From contig PAJB01000019.1 of assembly GCA_002710905.1 (NCBI GenBank), positions 51,440 through 58,366 of the forward strand: DNA of 6,927 nt. The letters are read 5' to 3'. Below, in pieces: positions 1-6,810 of the stretch; within the stretch, counting starts at the first letter, position 1, and every line of letters starts with the position of its first letter. Both the position numbers and the translations under genes were made by a program. The notes below the pieces were generated by a model. It worked only from the letters and a program-made list of their open reading frames with translations, did not search any database and had not been told where the DNA came from. The DNA is from Chloroflexota bacterium (GTDB lineage Bacteria > Chloroflexota > Dehalococcoidia > UBA2979).

Positions 1-806
1 TCAAAATCTTTTTCTAAAATTGTAACTGCGCTTTCTATAGCGTAGTTGCTGGATAACATCCTGTGAATAGGTAATATTTTTAGCCCTGGATCTGAATCAG
101 GCACTAAAGCTGTTAAGATAAAACGATTTTTTTCATCAGGATTATTTTTTTTATAATTTAGAGCAGTTGTATATCTGTGGTGTCCGTCTAAGATGATAAT
201 TTTTTTATTTTCTATTAATTTACTAATTTTATTTACGATCTTTGCATCGCTTATTTTCCATAAATCGTGCTGTGTTTTGGTCATGTCTGTAGTTGTTAAA
301 AGAGGTTGAACATCACTATAATTTTCTAATAAATGCAATAAATTACCATTGTCATCGCTGCACATACAAAAGATTGGACTAATATTTGTTTGAGTTGCTT
401 CTAAAAGAGAGTAGCGGTCTTTTTTTGGCCCCTCCATTGTATTCTCGTGAGGTAAAACAATTCGATCTTCAAATGCATGTAATTCTAATAAACCTAGAAG
501 ACTTTTCCTTTTAATTAAATGGCCTTCTAAATTGAATGTTTGTTCATATAGATAGTAAGTCAATTCTTCCTCTTGCAATAAAATTTCATTATTGATCCAT
601 GAATTAATCAATTTTTTTGCATGTAAATATTTTTTATCTTTATCGCCTTTTGGAAGCTCAATGTGGCAAACGTTATATTCAGATGAATTGTATAGTTGTT
701 TTTTTTGTTCCTCATTAATCACATCATAAGGAGGAGCGATTACTTTCTTAATATCAACATTGCGCTGATTATATCTATATCCTTTAAGTGGTCTAAAAAT
801 CGAAAT
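1..806 (-). CDS. DUF1015 family protein, C-terminus cut by window edge, probable ATT start
   Basis: My translation of the reverse strand gives 268 codons open to the left edge; family members are usually about 400-450 aa, so the C-terminal third is missing. DUF1015 landmarks appear in order: IFRPLKGY at residues 3-10, APPYDVI at 24-30, LPHENTMEGPKKDR at 118-131, LDGHHRYTTAL at 206-216 and LPIHRML at 245-251. The His-rich DGHHRY block is the family signature. The biochemical function of the family is not established to my knowledge, and I assign none. The start is taken as ATT at 804-806, because an exact AAGGAG (813-818) lies 6 bases upstream and the N-terminus then lines up with the usual family beginning. 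The first ordinary start is GTG at 720-722, inside APPYDVI, which would destroy a conserved motif. The gene follows rph by 3 bases, in the same frame as its TAA stop, so it is very likely co-transcribed and perhaps translationally coupled. Confidence 0.88.
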   Translation of the reverse strand, partial: MSIFRPLKGYRYNQRNVDIKKVIAPPYDVINEEQKKQLYNSSEYNVCHIELPKGDKDKKYLHAKKLINSWINNEILLQEEELTYYLYEQTFNLEGHLIKRKSLLGLLELHAFEDRIVLPHENTMEGPKKDRYSLLEATQTNISPIFCMCSDDNGNLLHLLENYSDVQPLLTTTDMTKTQHDLWKISDAKIVNKISKLIENKKIIILDGHHRYTTALNYKKNNPDEKNRFILTALVPDSDPGLKILPIHRMLSSNYAIESAVTILEKDF

Positions 807-818
807 ACTTTACTCCTT
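804..818 (-). promoter_or_regulatory. Ribosome binding site and ATT initiation codon of the DUF1015 gene
   Basis: On the reverse strand AAGGAG (818-813) is followed by 6 bases and then ATT (806-804). It is the best Shine-Dalgarno match before any gene in this window and is formed by the last Lys-Glu codons of rph. No ATG, GTG or TTG lies at a suitable distance. Rare ATT starts are known in bacteria (infC and pcnB of E. coli), where they link expression to initiation-factor fidelity. That this gene shares such control is only inference. Confidence 0.65.
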
Positions 819-1544
819 GTATTTTTCTTCTAATATTTGTTTCTGCGTGATAAAGATTTCTTCTATAGATTCACTAGATAAGTGAATGAGCTTATTCAAA
901 ATATCATTGGAAAAGCTTTTCTGCTCACTAGTTGCTTGTATGTCTACAATATCTTTATTTTCATTTATAACTATGTTGCAATCTGCATCAATTGATGAGT
1001 CCTCCTCATAATCTAGATCAATATAGATGTCTCCTTTTTTTATGCCAGCTGAAATAGCACCGATCTGATGAATTAAAACATTATTAAATGAATCTAAGCC
1101 TGTTTCATTCGCTAATTTTTTTAGTGCCAATGCAATAGCTACCCAGGCCCCATTTATTGCAGTTGTTCGCGTACCTCCATCTGCATCTATTACGTCACAA
1201 TCCAAGGTAATGGTGTATTCGCCTAAAGCTGAGAAGTCAATTGCAGTACGTAGACTTCTTCCTATGATACGTTCAATCTCTTTACCTCTACCATCTTGCC
1301 TGCCTGATTTAATTTCTCTCCTTTTTCTGGTGTTTGTTGATGCAGGAATCATTGCATACTCTGCTGTCAACCAGCCTGTTCCGCTATTTTTTAAGAAGCG
1401 GGGTACTGTATCTTCAATTGTTGCTGTGCAAATTACTCGAGTGTTGCCCATTGAAGCCAATACAGAGCCATCAGCATTAGTAATATAGTCTGCTAAAATT
1501 TTAAATTTACGTTTTTCGCTTAATTTTCTGTTATTTTTTCTCAT
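810..1544 (-). CDS. rph: Ribonuclease PH (tRNA 3'-end phosphorolytic exoribonuclease)
   Basis: RNase PH uses phosphate to trim nucleotides from tRNA precursor 3' ends in the cytoplasm; the family works as a hexamer. The 244 aa length is full for the family (about 240). Visible signatures are GSVLASMGNTRV near residues 26-37, GTGWLTAEYAMIP at 55-67, RxRRE at 73-77, GRGKEIERIIGRSLR at 85-99 (with the phosphate-site Arg), LDCDVIDADGGTRT at 114-127 (the GTR phosphate contact), DLDYEEDSSIDADCN at 176-190 (metal-binding acidic residues) and DIQATSEQKSFS at 201-212. The start is ATG at 1542-1544. AAGG lies 4 bases upstream, which is short, and a second AAGG lies 10 bases upstream. Oddity: the usual N-terminal RPDGR is RKNNR here. 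It leads a two-gene leftward unit with the DUF1015 gene and is divergent from argF. Identity is secure. Confidence 0.96.
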   Translation of the reverse strand: MRKNNRKLSEKRKFKILADYITNADGSVLASMGNTRVICTATIEDTVPRFLKNSGTGWLTAEYAMIPASTNTRKRREIKSGRQDGRGKEIERIIGRSLRTAIDFSALGEYTITLDCDVIDADGGTRTTAINGAWVAIALALKKLANETGLDSFNNVLIHQIGAISAGIKKGDIYIDLDYEEDSSIDADCNIVINENKDIVDIQATSEQKSFSNDILNKLIHLSSESIEEIFITQKQILEEKYKE

Positions 1545-1584
1545 TTTTCCTTAGCCTTAATAGATATTTAAAAACTTTAATTAA

Positions 1585-1614
1585 ATGATAGCCATATACC
1601 AATTAAACAGGTAA
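1585..1614 (-). promoter_or_regulatory. Candidate promoter for rph and the DUF1015 gene
   Basis: On the reverse strand TTACCT (1614-1609) is followed after 18 bases by TATCAT (1590-1585), a plausible -35/-10 pair for a housekeeping sigma factor. It lies about 40 bases before the rph start codon. AT-rich sequence yields such matches by chance, so this is weak support. Confidence 0.3.
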
Positions 1615-1685
1615 CCTTATTTAGGCAAAAGTGTTTTTTTATAAAACCTTTTCTTACTTTAATATATAGTTCCTATTCTATTTTT

Positions 1686-1713
1686 TTGTTAATTATTAGA
1701 TTTAATCTATAAA
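1686..1713 (+). promoter_or_regulatory. Candidate promoter for the argF-cdaA-cdaR-der-plsY-gpsA string
   Basis: TTGTTA (1686-1691) and TATAAA (1708-1713), separated by 16 bases, match a housekeeping-type promoter. They lie 32 bases before the argF start, giving a short untranslated leader. A second TATAAA at 1719-1724 is an alternative -10 box. The region is so AT-rich that chance matches are likely. Confidence 0.35.
1697..1709. promoter_or_regulatory. 13-base perfect palindrome, possible operator
   Basis: TAGATT-T-AATCTA is a perfect 6+1+6 inverted repeat. It fills the spacer of the candidate argF promoter and touches its -10 box, a common position for a repressor site. No regulator is recognised. 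An arginine-responsive site is possible because argF is the first gene, but this is inference and the site does not clearly match an ARG box I know. Confidence 0.3.
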
Positions 1714-1745
1714 TTAAATATAAATTTATTTATTGGAACAAGATA

Positions 1746-2660
1746 GTGTTGCGAAAGATGAAAGATTTTTTGTCAGTATCCGATTTTAGTGCACCTGAAT
1801 TAATTGAATTAATTCAGGCAGCTATTGCTATGAAAAATGGCGAAGCGGTCGTACAAAATAGTTATTTTTTAGCTTTATTATTTGAAAAACCTTCATTAAG
1901 AACTAGGGTTTCATTTGAAGCAGCTATGAAAAATTTGGGGGGAAGCTCAATTTTTTTATCTAAAGAAGAAGTTCAAATAGGTAAACGTGAAGAAATTAAA
2001 GATATTGCAAGAACATTGTCCAAAATGACTGATTGCATTGCTATTCGAATATCTTCTCATGCAGATCTTAAAGAATTTGCTAATTTTTCCTCTGCCCCAG
2101 TTATTAATGCCTTATCAGATCTAGAACATCCTTGTCAGGCGCTCGCTGATTTAATGACAATTTATGAAAAATTTCATACCTTTGAAAATATTCAATTAAC
2201 TTATCTAGGTGATGCAAATAATGTTTCTAATTCTTTAGCATTAGCATCTTCCATGGTCGGTCTTTCATTTATCTTCTGTGGGCCATCTGATTATTCCTTG
2301 AGTAATGAGATTGTAAGTCAATGCCAAGTGATCAATAAGAATTCTTTAGGGATAACAGACGATCCTAAGACTGCTCTTGTGGATGCTGATATTGTTTACA
2401 CTGATGTTTGGGCATCAATGGGGGATGAGAGTTCAATTGAAAAACGTAAGCCAATTTTTTTACCATATCAACTAAATAATGAATTACTTAGTACTGCAAA
2501 GAAAGAACCTTTAATTATGCATTGCTTACCTGCTAAAAGAGAAAATGAAATTACTGACGAAGTGATTGAATCCGTTAATTCTATAGTATTTGAACAGGCT
2601 GAGAATAGATTATGGATACAGCAAGCCATTATGAACAAATTGCTTTTAAATAAGGATTAA
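1746..2660 (+). CDS. argF: Ornithine carbamoyltransferase (anabolic)
   Basis: The enzyme transfers the carbamoyl group of carbamoyl phosphate to L-ornithine, giving citrulline, in cytoplasmic arginine synthesis; family enzymes are trimers or multiples. At 304 aa it has the normal length. Carbamoyl-phosphate motif SLRTR is at residues 50-54 (STRTR in E. coli) and HPCQ at 128-131. The ornithine-side motifs are GDANNVSNSL at 155-164, DVWASMGDE at 220-228 (the SMG loop, which argues against aspartate carbamoyltransferase) and HCLPA at 259-263. The start is taken as GTG at 1746 because GGAA (1735-1738) lies 7 bases upstream. TTG at 1749 and ATG at 1758 are alternatives; the latter begins MKDFLSVSDF like many homologues but has no spaced ribosome site. 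It heads the rightward gene string, 11 bases before cdaA. No arginine-pathway genes are adjacent. A small chance remains of another transcarbamylase subtype. Confidence 0.93.
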   Translation: MLRKMKDFLSVSDFSAPELIELIQAAIAMKNGEAVVQNSYFLALLFEKPSLRTRVSFEAAMKNLGGSSIFLSKEEVQIGKREEIKDIARTLSKMTDCIAIRISSHADLKEFANFSSAPVINALSDLEHPCQALADLMTIYEKFHTFENIQLTYLGDANNVSNSLALASSMVGLSFIFCGPSDYSLSNEIVSQCQVINKNSLGITDDPKTALVDADIVYTDVWASMGDESSIEKRKPIFLPYQLNNELLSTAKKEPLIMHCLPAKRENEITDEVIESVNSIVFEQAENRLWIQQAIMNKLLLNKD

Positions 2661-2671
2661 GGTGCGGCATT

Positions 2672-3502
2672 TTGATTGAAATTATTTCAGATACACTAGA
2701 TACCATTATAGGTAGATTTGGATTAGTTGCATTAGTTGATATTGTTTTAGTAACAATATCTTTGTACTGGTTATTGTTAATTATTAGTGGCACTACTGCT
2801 ATGACAGTATTGAGGGGAGCTGGACTTTTTATTGTACTAGTTTTTTTAGTATCGAGAATCTTTGAACTAACTGTGTTGAACTGGTTGTTAAGTAAGTCAG
2901 TCGGAGGTTTAGTATTAGGATTAGTAATTATTTTTCAAACAGAAATCAGAAGGGTGTTTGAGCGAATAGGTCGAACAGGTTTACACTCAGTTTTACGTGT
3001 TTCTGATCGTAAATCAGTGATAGAAAGCATAATTAGAACTTCATTTAATTTAAGTAAGTCTAGAGTAGGAGCACTTATTGTTTTAGAAAGAGAGACAGGA
3101 CTTGCTGATATTACTGATACAGGAATCTATATTCAATCAAGAATTACACCTGAATTATTGGGAAGTATTTTTACAGACAATTCTCCTTTACATGATGGTG
3201 CAGTAATTATTCACGGTGAATCAATTGTTGCAGCTGGCTGCACACTGCCGTTAACTAGTTCATCAATTTCGACTGGTCTTGGCATGCGTCATCGAGCTGC
3301 AATTGGACTTACTGAAAATACCGATGCGGTTGTCATTGTTGTTTCTGAAGAAACAGGACGAGTATCGTTAGTTTCTAATGGTAAAGTTTTTCCAGCTTCA
3401 GATGAAGCAGCAATTTTACGTCAATTGTTTTACTTCTTTGATTTGAAAATAAACAATGAACCTGAAGTTGAAGGATCAGTTGGAGTAAATAATGAAGGTT
3501 AA
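2672..3502 (+). CDS. cdaA: Membrane diadenylate cyclase (c-di-AMP synthase, DisA_N/DUF147 domain)
   Basis: The protein condenses two ATP into cyclic di-AMP, a second messenger for potassium, osmolyte and cell-envelope homeostasis. At 276 aa it is close to B. subtilis CdaA. Three predicted membrane helices lie near residues 16-39, 44-64 and 70-90, followed by a cytoplasmic cyclase domain at about 95-255. Both catalytic signatures are intact: DGA at 175-177 (within SPLHDGAVII) and RHR at 206-208 (within GLGMRHRAAIG). The start is TTG at 2672, with AAGG 9 bases upstream; this keeps the helix-rich N-terminus in full. The 3' end overlaps the YbbR gene by 11 bases, matching the known CdaA-CdaR partnership. 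No glmM follows, unlike in Firmicutes. The membrane form with three helices rules out DisA and CdaS. Confidence 0.95.
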   Translation: MIEIISDTLDTIIGRFGLVALVDIVLVTISLYWLLLIISGTTAMTVLRGAGLFIVLVFLVSRIFELTVLNWLLSKSVGGLVLGLVIIFQTEIRRVFERIGRTGLHSVLRVSDRKSVIESIIRTSFNLSKSRVGALIVLERETGLADITDTGIYIQSRITPELLGSIFTDNSPLHDGAVIIHGESIVAAGCTLPLTSSSISTGLGMRHRAAIGLTENTDAVVIVVSEETGRVSLVSNGKVFPASDEAAILRQLFYFFDLKINNEPEVEGSVGVNNEG

Positions 3503-4763
3503 TTTTCCAAAAGATTTTATTGCTAATTTCTTTTCACTTGCAAGAATTGTTTTTACACGGTCATATATAGAGCTTAAAAAATCTCCGAGTCTTTTATTAT
3601 TTTCACTTATAATGAGTGTATCGTTATGGGTTTTTGTCACAGACAATGAGAACCCTATGATTACTGAAACTTTCCCTGTATTAATTAATGTACAGCCAGT
3701 CAATATAGGACCAGAATTAGCAGTAGCAAATAGAATTGATAAAGTGCAATTACGTGTGTCTACTACACAAGAAAAATTAGAAAGCTTGCAGTCAAAGAAT
3801 TTTAATGCCTTTGTAGATCTCAATGGTCTTGGTGCAAGAGAACAAGATGTCTCAGTGCGGGTTGATGTACAGAATATAAGAGGAGTGAAGGTCATTGAGA
3901 TTTTGCCACCTAAGGTTGCTGTGAATTTAGAAAATCTATTAGAAAAACAAGTGAATGTAGAATACAGAGCAATTGGTTCACCACCTCTTGGTTATAAGCT
4001 TGGTGAAATTAATCCACAAAATAATATTGCTAATATTGCAGGCCCTGCATCACTAATTGACTTAGTGCAATCTGTAGCTGCTGACATAAATATTACTGGA
4101 CTAACTGTTAGTCTTGAGCAATCTTTTAATGTTACTCCACGAGGTACTGGCGGCAGCGAAATTCAAGGTATCTCAGTAAATCCAGAATCTATATTTTTTG
4201 ATATTGAAATTATAAAGACCGATTATGTTAAAACAGTACCTTTAGAAATTAATTTGGTTGGTGAACCATCTTATGGATACAAAATTTCAGGCATAGAGCT
4301 TTCGCCATCTGTAGTAAAAATTGGTGGATCCATTAATGATCTTCAAAATATTAATTCCGTAGTATTAGAATCGCTTGATATAAAGAATCGCTCTACTTCT
4401 TTATCAAAAGCAATTTTAATTCCAAAAAATGACAAATTTAATGTTCTAGAAGATCAAGTGATTAAGGCTACAGTTACTATTGTCCCAATTTATGGGTCTA
4501 GTCGCACAATCATTATTCCAAAAATTGTTGATAAATTAAATCGATCTATTTTTTTTGAAGATAAGTTCAAAAACATTGACATTACTGTACGTGGCCCACT
4601 TGAGGTTATCGGTCAAATTTCAACAACTGAGATAAAAGTTGAAATTGATTGTTCTGAATTAGAAGAAGGCCAGCATATGGTTGCACCTACTATAACATTA
4701 CCGCCAAAAGTTTCTTTAGTTTCTGCAGTTCCAAATGAAATTAAGATAAATATCTCTGAATAG
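3492..4763 (+). CDS. cdaR: YbbR-domain protein, CdaA regulator (CdaR)
   Basis: It is a membrane-anchored protein whose YbbR repeats face outside the cytoplasm; in Firmicutes CdaR binds CdaA and adjusts its activity. Residues 1-32 are a cytoplasmic basic segment. One transmembrane helix lies at about 33-50 (LLLFSLIMSVSLWVFV). About four beta-rich YbbR repeats follow, near 58-147, 152-240, 247-332 and 337-422. Repeat marks include LPPKVAV at 138-144, GPASLID at 184-190, LSPSVVKIGGS at 270-280 and VRGPLEVIGQI at 366-376. At 423 aa it is in the normal range. The start is ATG at 3492, with GGAG 6 bases upstream, lying inside the end of cdaA, so translation is probably coupled. The gene symbol rests on domain and neighbour; ybbR is the older name. 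Confidence 0.92.
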   Translation: MKVNFPKDFIANFFSLARIVFTRSYIELKKSPSLLLFSLIMSVSLWVFVTDNENPMITETFPVLINVQPVNIGPELAVANRIDKVQLRVSTTQEKLESLQSKNFNAFVDLNGLGAREQDVSVRVDVQNIRGVKVIEILPPKVAVNLENLLEKQVNVEYRAIGSPPLGYKLGEINPQNNIANIAGPASLIDLVQSVAADINITGLTVSLEQSFNVTPRGTGGSEIQGISVNPESIFFDIEIIKTDYVKTVPLEINLVGEPSYGYKISGIELSPSVVKIGGSINDLQNINSVVLESLDIKNRSTSLSKAILIPKNDKFNVLEDQVIKATVTIVPIYGSSRTIIIPKIVDKLNRSIFFEDKFKNIDITVRGPLEVIGQISTTEIKVEIDCSELEEGQHMVAPTITLPPKVSLVSAVPNEIKINISE

Positions 4764-4778
4764 CTTAGGAAAAAGTAA

Positions 4779-6167
4779 ATGACAAATAATACGAAAAATC
4801 CTAATGATTTATTAATTGCATTAGTAGGCAGATCAAATGTAGGTAAATCTGCATTGTTTAATAGACTATTAAACAAGAATCAATCCATAGTTGAAGACGT
4901 TATTGGCACTACAAGAGATCTTGTTGAGCATCAAATTGATCTTAATGGACAATATGTAAAACTTGTTGATACAGGTGGTTGGCTGGAATTAAATGACGAT
5001 ATGTTTCAAGATGCAATTAGAGAATCTTTGCAAGAAGTTTTTAATCACGCATCTTTGATTTTATTTGTAATAGATGCATCAATGTATCCCACTTCTTTAG
5101 ATTATGAACTTGTTGATGTATTAAGAAAAAATTATGACACCTCTAAGATAATATTAGTCGGTAATAAATCTGATAAAAAAGACTCATCTTTTTATATAAA
5201 TGAGTATTCAAAATTTGGTTTTAAAAATCAGATACTTGTTTCTGCCTATCATTCTTTAAATATACATGATCTTAATGATTTGATTAGCAACGAATTAAAC
5301 TTGCAACCTTCATCTGAGGCTATTATTGATGAAGTATCTGCAATTAATTTATCTATTGTTGGCAGACCTAATGTGGGAAAATCATCTTTGCTGAATTCAA
5401 TTCTAGGCTTTGATAGAGTTCTGGTGTCTGATCATGCTGGCACAACTAGAGATGCTATTGACATTACATTTGAGTTTGAAGGTAATCATTTTAACTTGAT
5501 TGATACTGCTGGTATTAGGCGACGTGGCAAAGTTCAAAAAGGAATAGAGAGAAAATCTGTTATGCAGGCTCAGTCAGCAATTAGTCGAAGTGATATTACA
5601 ATTTTGCTCTTAGATTTGAATGATCCTTATGTTGCTCAAGATAGCCATGTCGCAAGCTATGCTCTTGATTCGCATAAAGGACTTATTTTGGTTCTAAGTA
5701 AAGCAGACATGGCAGATGATTCAGATATAGTTCAATTAACTATTAATCAGCTTAGGCGAAAGTATCGGTTTGTTAGTTGGGCTCCAATTGTTGTAACTTC
5801 AGCTTTACATAATATTGGTAGAGAAGAATTACTAGAAAAGGCGGTTAAAATAGCGGAACAAAGATCCATTAGAATAGAAACTGCCGAATTAAATAAATTT
5901 ATCAACCAAGCAGTTAATGAAAACCCTCCTGGCTTATTGCATAATCGAAGATTAAAAATTTATTACGTAACCCAAGCAGAAACTAACCCCCCTCATTTTA
6001 TTTTTTTTGTGAACAATACATCAAATATTCATTTTTCTTACAAGCGTTATTTAGAAAATAAGATTAGAATGCAATATGGGTTCGATGGAACAGCAATACA
6101 AATGTCATTTAAAGATAAAGATGAACAAGAAGCTGAACAGTCTGAATTATTAGAAGCAGTCGAATAG
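4779..6167 (+). CDS. der: Ribosome assembly GTPase Der (EngA)
   Basis: Der is an essential cytoplasmic GTPase in 50S subunit maturation, with two tandem G domains and a C-terminal KH-like domain. Domain 1 shows GRSNVGKS at 17-24, GTTRD at 43-47, DTGGW at 64-68, NKSD at 129-132 and SA at 155-156. Domain 2 shows GRPNVGKS at 195-202, GTTRD at 221-225, DTAGI at 242-246, SKAD at 307-310 and SA at 341-342. The KH-like part is about 365-445, ending in a short acidic tail (DEQEAEQSELLEAVE). At 462 aa the length fits. The one notable departure is SKAD in place of NKxD as the guanine-specificity motif of domain 2. ATG at 4779 has AGGA 8 bases upstream. It lies 15 bases after cdaR and 8 before plsY, so it probably shares their transcript. 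Confidence 0.97.
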   Translation: MTNNTKNPNDLLIALVGRSNVGKSALFNRLLNKNQSIVEDVIGTTRDLVEHQIDLNGQYVKLVDTGGWLELNDDMFQDAIRESLQEVFNHASLILFVIDASMYPTSLDYELVDVLRKNYDTSKIILVGNKSDKKDSSFYINEYSKFGFKNQILVSAYHSLNIHDLNDLISNELNLQPSSEAIIDEVSAINLSIVGRPNVGKSSLLNSILGFDRVLVSDHAGTTRDAIDITFEFEGNHFNLIDTAGIRRRGKVQKGIERKSVMQAQSAISRSDITILLLDLNDPYVAQDSHVASYALDSHKGLILVLSKADMADDSDIVQLTINQLRRKYRFVSWAPIVVTSALHNIGREELLEKAVKIAEQRSIRIETAELNKFINQAVNENPPGLLHNRRLKIYYVTQAETNPPHFIFFVNNTSNIHFSYKRYLENKIRMQYGFDGTAIQMSFKDKDEQEAEQSELLEAVE

Positions 6168-6175
6168 AGATAAGC

Positions 6176-6808
6176 ATGGACATATATATAGTTATTGTAA
6201 GTTGCATATTTGCTTTTTTAGCTTATTTATTAGGTTCAATTCAAATTGGATTAATTGTCAGTATGCAATTTAAAGGAATTGATGTTAGGCAATATGGCTC
6301 AGGCAAAACAGGCTCAACAAATATTTTAAGAACTATTGGTGTTCTACCTGCAGTGTTAGTTATCTCTTTGGATATTATTAAAGGAGCAATCCCGATTATT
6401 GTTTCGAATATATTTTTTGATGAAGTGATTTTTGGAGCTGTAGGGGCCATGTTTGTTATTGTTGGTCATTGTTGGCCAATTTTTGCATCATTCAAAGGCG
6501 GCAGAGGCGTTGCATCTGCATTTGGTGGCTTTGTGGTTCTTGCACCACTGCCTGCATTAATTATTGTGTGCATAGGGATTGCAATAATTTTTTTCACAAG
6601 ATATGTTTCTCTTGCTTCTATTACAACTGTTTTAATAAGTATGTCAACGATTATTTTTTTAGTCGGGCAAGGTTCATTAGCTATTGAAATTCTTTTATTT
6701 GCAATTCCAGCAGGCCTTTTAATTGAATTTAATCATTTAGATAATATGAAAAGGCTTGCAAAAGGCACTGAGTCTAAGCTTGGAAATAAAGTAGATACAG
6801 GAAAATAA
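6176..6808 (+). CDS. plsY: Acyl-phosphate:glycerol-3-phosphate acyltransferase
   Basis: PlsY is an integral membrane enzyme that moves an acyl chain from acyl-phosphate to position 1 of glycerol-3-phosphate, the first committed step to phosphatidic acid. At 210 aa it has the usual length. Several hydrophobic helices are visible, near residues 3-29, 56-80, 84-104, 114-141 and 145-183. The conserved loops are GSGKTGSTNILRTIG at 41-55, GHCWPIFASFKGGRGVA at 97-113 and HLDNMKRLAKGTESKLG at 187-203. Compared with the commoner GSGNxGATN, the first loop has K44 and S47, possibly a lineage trait. The ATG at 6176 has only a weak ribosome site (GAGA, 5 bases upstream), which suggests coupling to der. 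It is followed after 2 bases by gpsA, which supplies its substrate, a pairing seen in many bacteria. Confidence 0.96.
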   Translation: MDIYIVIVSCIFAFLAYLLGSIQIGLIVSMQFKGIDVRQYGSGKTGSTNILRTIGVLPAVLVISLDIIKGAIPIIVSNIFFDEVIFGAVGAMFVIVGHCWPIFASFKGGRGVASAFGGFVVLAPLPALIIVCIGIAIIFFTRYVSLASITTVLISMSTIIFLVGQGSLAIEILLFAIPAGLLIEFNHLDNMKRLAKGTESKLGNKVDTGK

Positions 6809-6810
6809 GC

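Larger units (their letters stand above)
1545..1745. other. Divergent intergenic control region between rph and argF
   Basis: These 201 bases are the only substantial non-coding stretch. They are extremely AT-rich, with runs of T around 1634-1640 and 1680-1687, and contain no convincing small ORF, tRNA, riboswitch or terminator hairpin. Both flanking genes read outward, so promoters for both units should lie here. Candidates are listed separately. A short odd palindrome, AGGTAACCT (1609-1617), lies at the candidate rph -35 box but is too short to interpret. Confidence 0.8.

Noticed and set aside
1210..1488. Rightward open frame of 92 codons opposite rph
   Set aside because: It lies wholly antisense within the well-conserved rph gene and its product resembles no known family.
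1711..1735. AT-only inverted repeats such as AAATT...AATTT before argF
   Set aside because: The stretch is almost pure A and T, so short complementary arms are expected by chance; no GC stem for a terminator or attenuator.
3476..3895. Leftward open frame of 139 codons opposite the start of cdaR
   Set aside because: It is antisense to the cdaA end and the cdaR beginning, which are both clearly coding; the translation is low-complexity Ser/Thr-rich shadow sequence.
4613..4876. Leftward open frame across the cdaR-der junction
   Set aside because: It overlaps the conserved end of cdaR and the P-loop of der in antisense; no family resemblance.
5986..6008. Run of six C followed by T-rich homopolymers in der, a possible slippage or frameshift site
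   Set aside because: The frame is intact through the run and the KH-like domain continues normally to the stop.
6241..6687. Two open frames (leftward 6241-6450 and rightward 6469-6687) within plsY
   Set aside because: Both are out of frame with an intact full-length plsY and look like shadows of its membrane helices.
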